A model generated the notes under the pieces. That model did no database searches. It had not been told where the DNA came from and saw only the letters and a list, made by a program, of their open reading frames with translations. A stretch of DNA of 64,000 nt, taken from the NCBI GenBank assembly GCA_006969745.1, contig CP030886.1, positions 2,763,234 through 2,827,233 on the forward strand. Direction: 5' to 3'. Positions 9,660 to 17,296 of this stretch are shown piece by piece. This stretch comes from Cytophagaceae bacterium (lineage in GTDB: Bacteria > Bacteroidota > Bacteroidia > Cytophagales > Cyclobacteriaceae). The first letter of the stretch is position 1; each line of letters starts with the position of its first letter. The translations under genes and the position numbers were made by a program.

Positions 9660-9709
9660 GTTTCATATAGAAACAAATAGGTATCATAATGAAACCTTAG
9701 GGTATCAAA
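9660..9709. promoter_or_regulatory. Possible operator cluster upstream of the membrane-protein/XRE operon
   Basis: An inverted repeat GTTTC-ATATA-GAAAC at 9660-9674 is followed by two direct copies of GGTATCA (9680-9686 and 9701-9707) and an ATGAAAC between them. The position just upstream of the operon start (9631) is where an autoregulatory XRE site would be expected. This is pattern-based only. Confidence 0.3.
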
Positions 9710-9819
9710 TCTAATTACATTTTCACAAAAAGCAAGTAGTCAATAAGGTTTTTTATAATCACCATGAGAATTTAAAATCTCCTAGTCAAAATCGGTCATT
9801 GAATTGCTAATTTTGCTGC

Positions 9820-10182
9820 ATGCATAACGATCCCGAATTAGACCCAAAACAACTGGGAAGGGTTTCTTCCGATTTTGTAAAGGTGGCAGAGCCACTTCGT
9901 GAAGCTTCGTATGCTATTCGAAAGCAGGACTTTTCCAAGTATCCGATCTTTCCGATGTGTCAGGTGAGTCAGCCGATTGGTCAGGTTCTGGTAGAAGCTT
10001 TTCAAGCGGAAAACAACTGGCATTATTACGCCTCATTTATGGAGGAATTTACTCAGCGTGGATTGATAGCTGATGAGAAAATCTTTAAAGAGAATTTCAA
10101 AGATCCGGATGAGTTTTGTTGTCTATTTGTAATCGATGAGCAATTCACCAATTTTGTATTCGTGCCATATCCAATAGATTAG
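9820..10182 (+). CDS. Hypothetical protein, 120 aa
   Basis: I do not recognise the family. The protein is soluble, acidic, without signal peptide or membrane segment, and begins MHNDPELDPKQLGRVSSDF. It has two aromatic/Cys patches (FPMCQVSQPIG and DEFCCLFVIDEQFTNFVFV) that look like the strands of a small alpha/beta domain. The ATG at 9820 is the only good start. The gene converges on hisIE with only 3 bp between stops, so the two transcripts must overlap. It may be a lineage-specific conserved protein. Confidence 0.7.
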   Translation: MHNDPELDPKQLGRVSSDFVKVAEPLREASYAIRKQDFSKYPIFPMCQVSQPIGQVLVEAFQAENNWHYYASFMEEFTQRGLIADEKIFKENFKDPDEFCCLFVIDEQFTNFVFVPYPID

Positions 10183-10185
10183 AGA

Positions 10186-10752
10186 TTACTTGGTATGTCT
10201 TTCCATCAATTTGGCCTCCACATCCTCAAGCTTTAAATCCTGATCCGCAAGCAATACAAGGAAGTGATAAAGCAAGTCGGAAGATTCTTCAATAAGCAAA
10301 TCCTTCTTTCCGTCCATGGCTTCAAGAATAACCTCAGTTGCCTCTTCGCCTACTTTTTGCGCAATCTTCTTCGTGCCCTTATTGAAAAGCTCAGTAGTAT
10401 ATGATTTGTCAGATGGGTTTTCCCTGCGCGACTGAATCACACCTTGAAGCTCGTGGAGAAAGCCGGTAGGCTCTTTTTCACCAAAGCAGGTATAAGTTCC
10501 TTTATGGCAGGTTTCACCTTCCGGAAGCACTTTGATTAGATAGGTGTCATTATCACAATCTTTTACTATACTCACCACATTTAGGAAGTTGCCGGAGGTT
10601 TCTCCTTTGGTCCAAAGTCGCTCTTTGCTACGGCTAAAGAAGGTGACTTTGCCTTCAGCTTTTGTTTTTGCCAACGCTTCATCGTTCATGTATCCGAGCA
10701 TCAAAACTTGGTTGGTTTGAGCGTGCTGGATTATAGCTGGTATTAAATTCAT
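10186..10752 (-). CDS. hisIE: Bifunctional phosphoribosyl-AMP cyclohydrolase / phosphoribosyl-ATP pyrophosphatase
   Basis: 188 aa fusion for steps 2 and 3 of histidine synthesis. Residues ~1-108 are HisI ([31 protein letters not shown], the Zn/Mg residues in DCDNDT and [11 protein letters not shown]). Residues ~112-188 are HisE ([44 protein letters not shown]). Both active-site sets are present. It is the last gene of the his operon and overlaps hisF by 4 bp, implying coupled translation. The length is normal for the fused enzyme of Bacteroidota and enterobacteria. Confidence 0.97.
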   Translation of the reverse strand: MNLIPAIIQHAQTNQVLMLGYMNDEALAKTKAEGKVTFFSRSKERLWTKGETSGNFLNVVSIVKDCDNDTYLIKVLPEGETCHKGTYTCFGEKEPTGFLHELQGVIQSRRENPSDKSYTTELFNKGTKKIAQKVGEEATEVILEAMDGKKDLLIEESSDLLYHFLVLLADQDLKLEDVEAKLMERHTK

Positions 10753-11504
10753 CTTACTGATACGTTTTGATCTTTTAAATATGATTTCAAAGTAGGAATA
10801 GGGATTTCACCAAAGTGAAATACGCTGGCCGCAAGTGCTCCTGTCGCATTGGTTCTTTCAAAAACTTCCTTAAAATGCTCGCTTGTACCCGCACCTCCTG
10901 ATGCGATAACAGGAATATTCAATGATTCGGATAGCTTCTGCGTAAGTTCCAATGCAAATCCAGCTTTGGTGCCGTCGTTTTGCATGGAGGTAAGTAGGAT
11001 TTCGCCCGCACCCAGTTCTTCCACTTTTTTGGCCCATTCAAATGCGTCCAATTCAGTGGCCTCTCTGCCTCCTTTGACGAACACCTTCCATTCATTATTT
11101 ACTAATCCTGCATCAATTGCCACCACCACAAACTGACTCCCAAATTCATCTGAGATTTCCTTTATTAGGTTGGGATTTCTTACCGCAGCTGAGTTGATGC
11201 TCACTTTATCCGCACCCGCGTCCAGTAGTATTTGCACATCTTCAATGGAAGAAATTCCGCCACCTACGGTAAATGGAATGTTGATTTCGTGAGCGATTTG
11301 AGATACCAATTCAGCAAAAGTTTTACGGCCATCTACAGTGGCAGTAATATCCAGAAAGACAAGTTCATCTGCACCTTCTTTTACATATCGCTTCGCAAGC
11401 TCGATGGGATCTCCAGCGCTCCGAATGTCAACAAAATTGACACCTTTTACCGTCTGTCCATCTTTGATATCCAGGCAAGGTATGATTCGTTTTTTTAATG
11501 TCAT
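10749..11504 (-). CDS. hisF: Imidazole glycerol phosphate synthase, cyclase subunit
   Basis: 251 aa (beta/alpha)8 barrel. The start [20 protein letters not shown] contains the first catalytic Asp (CLD). The second is in VVAIDAG, with the phosphate-binding FTVGGGIS and the late ASGGAGT. HisF takes ammonia from HisH and converts PRFAR to imidazole glycerol phosphate and AICAR. It is separated from hisA by 87 bp containing a repeat element rather than being overlapped with it, and overlaps hisIE downstream by 4 bp. The ATG at 11504 gives the canonical N terminus. Confidence 0.97.
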   Translation of the reverse strand: MTLKKRIIPCLDIKDGQTVKGVNFVDIRSAGDPIELAKRYVKEGADELVFLDITATVDGRKTFAELVSQIAHEINIPFTVGGGISSIEDVQILLDAGADKVSINSAAVRNPNLIKEISDEFGSQFVVVAIDAGLVNNEWKVFVKGGREATELDAFEWAKKVEELGAGEILLTSMQNDGTKAGFALELTQKLSESLNIPVIASGGAGTSEHFKEVFERTNATGALAASVFHFGEIPIPTLKSYLKDQNVSVR

Positions 11505-11520
11505 TATCCTTAAAGTTAAA

Positions 11521-11603
11521 CACCCCTAGAGTCTCCCCTCAAGGGGACATTTCACATTTTGTGATGTGTCAAAATCCCCCTTTGAAGGGGGTTAGGGGGA
11601 TGT
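11521..11603. repeat. Intergenic repeat family 1, copy A
   Basis: Two C/G-rich inverted repeats, CCCCTCAAGGGG and CCCCCTTTGAAGGGGG, bracket an AT-rich middle, framed by CACCCCT at one end and AGGGGGATGT at the other. The same layout recurs at 18986-19075, and half of it at 14837-14868. Here it fills the hisA-hisF gap and supplies the last hisA codons and stop (ACA TCC CCC TAA). Confidence 0.85.
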
Positions 11604-12314
11604 AATTTTTTGTAATTCTTTGAGTGTTATTCTATTTTCATAAATGGCCTTCCCCACAATCGCGCCTTCCAGGCCATTCTCTTTCAGTTTCACCAAATCA
11701 TCTATGTTGCTAACCCCGCCACTAGCTATGAGCTTCAGGTCTGGCAATTCCTTCAAGATAGAATCATAGAGCTCAAATGAGGGTCCTTCCAGCATGCCAT
11801 CTTTGGCAATATCCGTTGAGATGACATACGAGATGCCCTTGTCCACGTATTCAGAAATAAAAGCTTCAATATCCTGATCGGTACCTTCCTGCCAACCCGA
11901 GACCGCTATTTTTCCATCCAGCGCATCGGCTCCAAGGATAATTTTGTCAGCACCATATGCCGTGATCCATGAGGTAAAAAGTATTGGTTCCTTTACGGCG
12001 ATGCTTCCACCTGTGATTTGGTTAGCACCACTTTCGAATGCAATCCGAAGGTCCTGGTCTGATTTCACACCACCTCCAAAGTCAATCTTTAGTGATGTTT
12101 TGGTTGCCAGCTTCTCTAATACTTTCCAATTCACAATGTGTTTTGCTTTGGCACCATCGAGATCCACCAGGTGGAGATACTGTAATCCAGCATCTTCAAA
12201 AGATTTAGCCACTTCGAGTGGATCTTCGTTGTAGATCTTTTTAGTGTTATAATTTCCTTTAGAAAGGCGTACACACTTTCCTTCAATTATATCTATGGCT
12301 GGTATGATTCTCAT
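11592..12314 (-). CDS. hisA: ProFAR isomerase (1-(5-phosphoribosyl)-5-[(5-phosphoribosylamino)methylideneamino]imidazole-4-carboxamide isomerase)
   Basis: 240 aa barrel. It starts [17 protein letters not shown] with the catalytic Asp in AID, followed by [19 protein letters not shown], the second Asp in [10 protein letters not shown] and the phosphate-binding LIASGGVSN and [10 protein letters not shown]. It performs the Amadori rearrangement of ProFAR to PRFAR just before HisFH. The final residues ITSP and the stop lie in repeat family 1, so the native C terminus has probably been re-cut by the repeat. Upstream, a relic gene separates it from hisH. Confidence 0.97.
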   Translation of the reverse strand: MRIIPAIDIIEGKCVRLSKGNYNTKKIYNEDPLEVAKSFEDAGLQYLHLVDLDGAKAKHIVNWKVLEKLATKTSLKIDFGGGVKSDQDLRIAFESGANQITGGSIAVKEPILFTSWITAYGADKIILGADALDGKIAVSGWQEGTDQDIEAFISEYVDKGISYVISTDIAKDGMLEGPSFELYDSILKELPDLKLIASGGVSNIDDLVKLKENGLEGAIVGKAIYENRITLKELQKITSP

Positions 12315-12332
12315 AGTAACAGAATTTAGGAG

Positions 12333-12530
12333 TTAGAATTTAGAATAGCGTTCTTGTAGGAATAAAGGAGCAATGTTGGCAGCTTCAGAGACTGATGCAC
12401 GTCTTATTTGAGAAGTAATTCCAAATATCTCTTCTCTAGGAAACGTTTGAGTCATTTTATAAATCTCCAAAGCCAATGAATGAGCTTTTTGCCAGACTAT
12501 CAGCTCTGTAAAAGTTTTGCTTTTTTCCAT
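12333..12530 (-). pseudogene. Truncated four-helix-bundle (S23/IVP-type) protein gene inside the his operon
   Basis: 65 aa frame. The N-terminal half, FTELIVWQKAHSLALEIYK, TFPREEIFGITSQIRRASVS and AANIA, is the typical start of four-helix-bundle proteins related to the 23S rRNA intervening-sequence protein. The family is ~115-125 aa. Here the frame ends eleven residues after AANIA, in place of the usual EGxxR third helix and everything after it. Flanks carry repeated TTCTAAATTCTAA-like runs. It sits between hisA and hisH in the same orientation. Probably a decayed passenger gene; a role in histidine synthesis is not expected. Confidence 0.7.
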
Positions 12531-12554
12531 CTTCTTGATTCTGAATTCTATTTT

Positions 12555-13133
12555 CTAAATTTTCAAAAAATTTTCAATCAATTTTCGACCACTATCTGCG
12601 GACTTCTCCGGGTGAAATTGAACTCCATAAAAGTTGTTCTTTTGCAATGCTGATGCGAATGGAATCAGATATTCAGTCTCTCCAATTGTATCTCTACCTA
12701 CTTCTACATAGTAGCTGTGAACAAAGTACATATTCTCCTCTTTTTCAATATTCTGAAATAGGGGTCCATTTATAGCTGTGAAATCATTCCATCCCATGTG
12801 AGGCACCAATCCTTTGGGAGGAAACTTCTTTACTTTTTCTTCGAAAATACCCAAGCACTTTGTATCGCGCTCTTCAGAGTATGAACACATTAATTGCATA
12901 CCAAGACAGATGCCAAGGAAGGGTTGTTTGAGAGAAATAAGTACTTCATCCAGTTTTCTTTCATTGAGATAATTCATTGCAGATTTTGCTTCACCTACGC
13001 CTGGAAAAATCACCTTTTCAGCTGCTGCCAATTCTTCCGGATCATCCGTCAGTTTTGATTCTACATTTAATCTATCCAGGGCATTTTTGACAGATCGGAT
13101 ATTGCCTGCGTTATATTTTACTATTGCGATCAT
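12555..13133 (-). CDS. hisH: Imidazole glycerol phosphate synthase, glutamine amidotransferase subunit
   Basis: 192 aa class I glutaminase. It starts MIAIVKYNAGNIRSVKNAL, has the oxyanion PGVGEA, the nucleophile in FLGICLGMQLM (Cys ~79), and the catalytic His/Glu pair in GVQFHPEKS near the C terminus. The YFVHSYYV strand is typical. It delivers ammonia to HisF. The gene is separated from hisC/B upstream by 82 bp holding a repeat of family 2, and from hisA by the four-helix relic, so the compact operon seems to have been loosened by insertions. Confidence 0.97.
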   Translation of the reverse strand: MIAIVKYNAGNIRSVKNALDRLNVESKLTDDPEELAAAEKVIFPGVGEAKSAMNYLNERKLDEVLISLKQPFLGICLGMQLMCSYSEERDTKCLGIFEEKVKKFPPKGLVPHMGWNDFTAINGPLFQNIEKEENMYFVHSYYVEVGRDTIGETEYLIPFASALQKNNFYGVQFHPEKSADSGRKLIENFLKI

Positions 13134-13147
13134 CTTATTTCTTTGAT

Positions 13148-13213
13148 AGATGCTGAAATAAATTCAGCATGACTTACTTTTTTATATGTCATCTTGAACT
13201 TGTTTCAGGATCT
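13148..13213. repeat. Intergenic repeat family 2, copy A
   Basis: Two imperfect hairpins back to back. AGATGCTGAA..TTCAGCATGAC (13148-13173) and GTCATCTTGAAC..TTTCAGGATCT (13188-13213) are separated by 14 AT-rich bases. The same two-hairpin element in opposite orientation is at 37748-37832. This is a REP-like element common in Bacteroidota genomes, lying between hisH and the hisC/B fusion. Confidence 0.8.
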
Positions 13214-13215
13214 TT

Positions 13216-14823
13216 TTATAGAACTCCTTTAGTCGATGGCAATACACCACTGTCATCCTTCCTAACAGCCATTTTTATTGCTCTAGCGAAAGCTTTAAAA
13301 ATAGATTCTACTTTGTGATGATCATTGTCACCTTCTGCCTTGATATTCAAATTACATCTCGCGGTATCGGAAAATGATTTAAAGAAGTGCGAAACCATTT
13401 CTGTAGGGAGCTCTCCCAAGTGAGTGGCTTTAAAAGTGGCATCCCATTCCAACCAGGGTCGCCCGCCGAAATCAATAGCTACCTGCGCCAAACAATCATC
13501 CATTGGAAGTAAGAATCCATAGCGTTCAATGCCCTTGCGCTCTTTGAGCGCATCATTAAATGCAGATCCTAATGCCAATGCCGTATCTTCGATAGTGTGG
13601 TGTGCATCTATGTTTATATCTCCTTTTACCTGCACATTCAAGCCAATTGAACCGTGTCTCGCAATTTGTTCCAACATATGATCAAAAAAGGCAACACCGG
13701 TTGAAATAGAACTGTTCTTTGGATCATCCAGGTTTACTTCAATCTTAATTTTCGTTTCAGAAGTGGTTCTGATGAATTGCCCGATCCTACCAGAAGTATC
13801 AAATTGTTCATCTTTAAGAACAGCAATTAATTTGAGGTTTTCTTCGGGTGTCCCTACAGTAATTCTTAAGCAGTTAGCAACTAAACTCGTACGATCGCGA
13901 ACTACAATCCCTTTAGCTAACAAATCACCATAAGTCTTTTTGGCATCTTCAAATTCAATCAGCAGAAAATTGGCATTTGATGGATAAACCCTTCGAACCG
14001 ATTGAATATTTTTTAATTCACCTTCAAGCTTCGAGCGCTCTTCAAGTAAAATGGAAACCTGTTTTTTGATTTCATCCGGACGTTCTAAAGCTTCCACGGC
14101 CTGCTTCTGTGTGAGCGAATTGACGTTATATGGAGGTTTGATTTTGTTTAACACCCCGATTACGTCCTGACTTCCAATACCTGCTCCTAAACGTGCTCCT
14201 GCCAGCCCCAATGCTTTGCTAAATGTTTGTAAAATAAAAAGATTTGGAAGGTTTTGACCGACAAGCGTCTCATCAGAAAAATCAACATAGGCTTCATCCA
14301 CAATCACAAGACCATTAAACTTTTTAGCAACACTAAGAATTGCCTCTTGATCTATAGTGTTTCCAGTCGGATTATTAGGTGAGCAAATAAAAATTAGCTT
14401 CAGATTTGGATCGTCTAATTGATTTTGGATTGAGTTTAAGTCAATCTGAAAATCTGAATTGAGTGGCTGGGTAATTTCTTCTACATCATTGATCTGAGCA
14501 CATACCGAGTACATGCTAAATGATGGCGTGAAAGTCATAATTTTGTCCTTTCCTGGCTCGCAAAATGCTCGAATCAGGAGGTCAATAAGCTCGTCACTTC
14601 CATTTCCAAAGATCAATTGGTCTGGCCTTATTTTTCTAAAAGTTGCGAAAGCGGTTTTTAGCTTATTGAGGTCAGCATCCGGATATCTATTAAGTCCAAA
14701 GCCAAATGGATTTTCATTGGCATCCAATGATACATCAGCGATTCCATCAAACTCGTCGCGTGCGCTACTGTATGGCTTCATGGCCAATACATTTTCGCGT
14801 GTTATTTTACTTATGTCAAACAT
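13216..14823 (-). CDS. hisC-hisB: Fusion of histidinol-phosphate aminotransferase (HisC) and imidazoleglycerol-phosphate dehydratase (HisB C-terminal domain)
   Basis: 535 aa. Residues 1-~338 are HisC, a PLP aminotransferase: LDANENPFG (~33-41), CSPNNPTGN (~147-155), VDEAYVDFS (~175-183), and the PLP-Lys in TFSKALGLAGARLG (Lys203). Residues ~351-535 are the dehydratase: STGVAFFDHMLEQIARHG, metal-binding DAHHTIEDT (~406-414), LPMDDCLAQ, and the second repeat GDNDHHKVES (~498-507). The linker FIRTTSETKI resembles the hinge that joins the phosphatase and dehydratase halves of bifunctional HisB, but no HAD phosphatase domain (DxDGT motif) is present. Thus histinol-phosphate phosphatase activity is missing from this operon. 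The start overlaps the hisD stop by 8 bp. Confidence 0.95.
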   Translation of the reverse strand: MFDISKITRENVLAMKPYSSARDEFDGIADVSLDANENPFGFGLNRYPDADLNKLKTAFATFRKIRPDQLIFGNGSDELIDLLIRAFCEPGKDKIMTFTPSFSMYSVCAQINDVEEITQPLNSDFQIDLNSIQNQLDDPNLKLIFICSPNNPTGNTIDQEAILSVAKKFNGLVIVDEAYVDFSDETLVGQNLPNLFILQTFSKALGLAGARLGAGIGSQDVIGVLNKIKPPYNVNSLTQKQAVEALERPDEIKKQVSILLEERSKLEGELKNIQSVRRVYPSNANFLLIEFEDAKKTYGDLLAKGIVVRDRTSLVANCLRITVGTPEENLKLIAVLKDEQFDTSGRIGQFIRTTSETKIKIEVNLDDPKNSSISTGVAFFDHMLEQIARHGSIGLNVQVKGDINIDAHHTIEDTALALGSAFNDALKERKGIERYGFLLPMDDCLAQVAIDFGGRPWLEWDATFKATHLGELPTEMVSHFFKSFSDTARCNLNIKAEGDNDHHKVESIFKAFARAIKMAVRKDDSGVLPSTKGVL

Positions 14824-16144
14824 TTGTTTCGTCTTTACTTCCCTCTTTGGAAGGGGTTGGGGGGAGGTTAGAATTAATCTTTTCCAATCTCAAACTCACA
14901 GCATTCTTGTGTGCCTGAAGCTGTTCAGCTTGCGCCATCTTTTCAATGTGAGGACCAAGTTGTTTAATACCTTGTTCACTCAATCGCTGGAAGGTGATTT
15001 TTTTCACGAAACTATCAAGCGAAACTCCGCTATAGTTTCTTGCATATCCATTGGTTGGTAGTGTGTGATTAGTTCCGCTTGCATAATCACCGGCACTCTC
15101 ACAGCTCCAATTTCCAAGAAATACACTTCCTGCCGATATGATTTTTTCAGCCAGAGAATCGGCATCTTCAATCGCGATAATAAGGTGCTCAGGAGCATAT
15201 GCATTGCTAAAATCAACTGCTTCATCTAGTGTTGAAAGCAGGATAGCCTGGCTGTTTTCCAACGCTTGACGTGCAATTTCTTGTCGTGGTAGCTCTTTGA
15301 TTTGTTTTTCAATTTCCTTTTCAACATTAAGAATTTGATCTTTCGAATTGCTCACCAAAACCACTTGGCTATCAGGTCCGTGCTCTGCTTGTGAGAGCAG
15401 ATCAGCGGCAACAAATTCAGGATAAGAAGTATCGTCCGCAATAACTAATACTTCACTTGGACCGGCAGGCATATCTATAGCCACTCCAAATTTTTGAGCC
15501 ATTTGTTTGGCGGCTGTTACGTATTGATTTCCAGGGCCAAAGATCTTATCGACTTTTGAGATCGACTCAGTTCCGTAGGTCATAGCAGCAATCGCTTGAG
15601 CTCCGCCAGTAAGGTAGATTTTCTCTATTCCTAGTAGCTGACATGTCCAACCAATAACTTCGTTTAGTGTTCCGTCACTGTTTGGCGGTGTGCATACCAC
15701 AATCTCTTTACAACCAGCAAGTTGTGCCGGGATGGCCAACATCAAAAGGGTTGAGAAAAGTGGTGCTGAACCTCCCGGTATATAAAGACCAACCTTTTGG
15801 ATAGCAACACTTTTTCGCCAGCAGGTGACGCCGGGCATTGTTTCAACCACATGCATTTCTTCTTTTTGAGCAAGGTGAAACTGTTCAATGTTTGACTTGG
15901 CGACTGTGATAGCTATGGCTAATTCCGGCTCAATTTGATAATTCACGGAATTGAGGCCCATTGTAAGAGAAGCTATTTCAACTCCATCAAATTGTTTGTT
16001 GTATCGGATCAAGGCATCGTCACCATTGATTTTCACATCATTCATTATAGAGCCAACTCGCTCTTCCATTTCAGAAAGATCAAAAGTGGGTCGCTCACAT
16101 AAATCCGGCCAACTCGCTTGTTTTGGAAATAAGTAATTCTTCAT
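14816..16144 (-). CDS. hisD: Histidinol dehydrogenase
   Basis: 442 aa from the ATG at 16144, chosen over an upstream TTG because it leaves 4 bp after hisG and gives MKNYLFPKQ. It oxidises histidinol to histidine in two NAD-dependent steps. The substrate/NAD region PGGSAPLFSTLLMLAIPAQ and KIFGPGNQYVTAAKQM are present. Zn and catalytic residues lie in DLLSQAEHGPDSQVVL, YAPEHLIIA and SGTNHTLPTNGYARNYSGVS. The last ~17 residues (starting LPPTPSKEGSK) are unlike the family and come from a repeat-family-1 half copy; the normal end is near VSLRLEKIN. Overlaps hisC/B by 8 bp. Confidence 0.96.
   Translation of the reverse strand: MKNYLFPKQASWPDLCERPTFDLSEMEERVGSIMNDVKINGDDALIRYNKQFDGVEIASLTMGLNSVNYQIEPELAIAITVAKSNIEQFHLAQKEEMHVVETMPGVTCWRKSVAIQKVGLYIPGGSAPLFSTLLMLAIPAQLAGCKEIVVCTPPNSDGTLNEVIGWTCQLLGIEKIYLTGGAQAIAAMTYGTESISKVDKIFGPGNQYVTAAKQMAQKFGVAIDMPAGPSEVLVIADDTSYPEFVAADLLSQAEHGPDSQVVLVSNSKDQILNVEKEIEKQIKELPRQEIARQALENSQAILLSTLDEAVDFSNAYAPEHLIIAIEDADSLAEKIISAGSVFLGNWSCESAGDYASGTNHTLPTNGYARNYSGVSLDSFVKKITFQRLSEQGIKQLGPHIEKMAQAEQLQAHKNAVSLRLEKINSNLPPTPSKEGSKDETNV
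14837..14868. repeat. Intergenic repeat family 1, half copy inside the hisD 3' end
   Basis: ACTTCCCTCTTTGGAAGGGG followed by TTGGGGGGAGGT matches the right half of repeat family 1. Read on the minus strand it is translated as the last residues of HisD (LPPTPSKEGSK), so the repeat forms a C-terminal extension and lies 14 bp from the hisC/B start codon. Confidence 0.7.
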
Positions 16145-16148
16145 GTCG

Positions 16149-17021
16149 TCACACAATCATTTTTTCAATAGGACAAACTAAGATTCCTTCTGCACCTTTT
16201 TCTTTCAACTGATCGATTACTTCCCAGAAATCGTCTTCCGTGATTACACTGTGGACACTGCTCCACCCTTCGTCTGCTAATGGGAGTACCGTTGGGCTCC
16301 TCATCCCTGGCAAAAGTTGAATGATTTCACCCAGGCTTTCGTTCGGGGCATTGAGAAGAATATATTTATTCTGCTTGGCTGCCTTAGCTGCCTCAATTCT
16401 GAAAAGAAGTTTGTCTAGTATCGCTTTTTTGTCCGATGAAAGCATGGTGTTAGCTACCAACAATGCCTCACTTTTCAATGCTACTTCCACCTCTTTGAGG
16501 CCATTGGCCAGTAGTGTACTTCCTGTACTCACTATATCAAAAACTGCATCGGCAAGTCCTATGCCGGGCGCAATTTCTACGCTACCACTGATGACCTCAA
16601 CTGTAGCATCTATTTTATTCCTCTTCAAGAAATTCTTCAAAATAACAGGATAGCTGGTCGCTATTCGTTTTCCTGAGAACCATTCCAGGCCATTGTACTC
16701 TTCTTCTCTTCTGATTGCCAGGGACAATCGACACTTAGAAAACCCTGTTCGATTAATTACCTCTACAGGTTGTTGTTTCTCCAGGTATTCGTTTTCTCCC
16801 ACAATCCCAATGTCCGCGACTCCTTCTGCGACGTATTGAGGAATGTCATCATCTCGTAGGTAAAAAATCTCAAGCGGAAAGTTTGAAGCCATTGACATCA
16901 GCTTGCCACCGTTGTTTATTTTGATACCACACTCTTTCAACAGACCCATGCTTTTCTCGTTGAGTCTTCCACTTTTTTGTACGGCTATTTTTAGGACGTT
17001 ATCCATTTCAAGTTTCTTCAT
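16149..17021 (-). CDS. hisG: ATP phosphoribosyltransferase, long form
   Basis: 290 aa from ATG 17021; GTG 17033 and ATG 17006 are possible alternatives. This first committed step joins ATP and PRPP. Motifs: KIAVQKSGRLNEKS near the N terminus, DDIPQYVAEGVADIGIVGENE, ATSYPVILKNFLK, and the PRPP loop GIGLADAVFDIVSTGST. The length and C-terminal ACT-like part (LLPGMRSPTVLPLADEGWSSVHSV) mark the hexameric, feedback-inhibited long form, so no HisZ is needed. First structural gene of the operon, preceded by a leader peptide and attenuator. Confidence 0.97.
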   Translation of the reverse strand: MKKLEMDNVLKIAVQKSGRLNEKSMGLLKECGIKINNGGKLMSMASNFPLEIFYLRDDDIPQYVAEGVADIGIVGENEYLEKQQPVEVINRTGFSKCRLSLAIRREEEYNGLEWFSGKRIATSYPVILKNFLKRNKIDATVEVISGSVEIAPGIGLADAVFDIVSTGSTLLANGLKEVEVALKSEALLVANTMLSSDKKAILDKLLFRIEAAKAAKQNKYILLNAPNESLGEIIQLLPGMRSPTVLPLADEGWSSVHSVITEDDFWEVIDQLKEKGAEGILVCPIEKMIV

Positions 17022-17129
17022 TTTACTTTTCACTAACCCTTATGTAAGGGTGTTGTTTTGATTTATTTCTTGGCTTCCTATTTTTCTGTTAATGCTTATT
17101 GTCTCAATATATTTCTGTCACATAGTGAC

Positions 17130-17163
17130 AAAAAAAGGCCTGTCGGTAATCCGACAGGCCTTT
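17130..17163 (-). terminator. his operon attenuator terminator hairpin
   Basis: AAAGGCCTGTCGG / CCGACAGGCCTTT form a perfect 13-bp stem (17134-17146 with 17151-17163) around a 4-base loop. On the minus strand it is followed at once by a run of seven T. It lies between the His-rich leader peptide (17199-17258) and hisG, where a transcription attenuator is expected. It would also end read-through from the superoxide dismutase gene. Confidence 0.93.
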
Positions 17164-17198
17164 GTATTTATTTTGATATATACTACAGCATCATCTTC

Positions 17199-17258
17199 TT
17201 ACCTCTTCCGGGTGAAGTGGGTATGATGTGCGTGATGATGTAGTGTATTTGTTCTCAT
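17199..17258 (-). CDS. hisL: his operon leader peptide
   Basis: A 19-codon frame, MRTNTLHHHAHHTHFTRKR, begins with ATG at 17256-17258 and ends with TAA at 17199-17201. Six of eight consecutive codons (17217-17240) are His. It precedes the intrinsic terminator by 36 bp and hisG by about 180 bp. By analogy with enterobacterial his attenuation, ribosome stalling at His codons when charged tRNA-His is scarce would prevent terminator formation. The His-codon segment can pair with CATCATC-complementary bases at 17189-17195. The segment CCGGAAGAGG (17202-17211) can partly pair with CCTGTCGG of the terminator 5' arm, giving a plausible antiterminator. Coding is inferred from composition and context. 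Confidence 0.9.
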   Translation of the reverse strand: MRTNTLHHHAHHTHFTRKR

Positions 17259-17267
17259 TTCTGGTCG

Positions 17268-17275
17268 CAAATATA
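17268..17275 (-). promoter_or_regulatory. Probable Bacteroidota -7 promoter element for the his leader
   Basis: TATATTTG on the minus strand matches the TAnnTTTG consensus. It is 9 bp from the leader-peptide ATG, so the transcript would be nearly leaderless. No well-placed -33 TTG was found, which lowers certainty. Confidence 0.45.
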
Positions 17276-17296
17276 TATCGATTTTTTAATTGAAGA

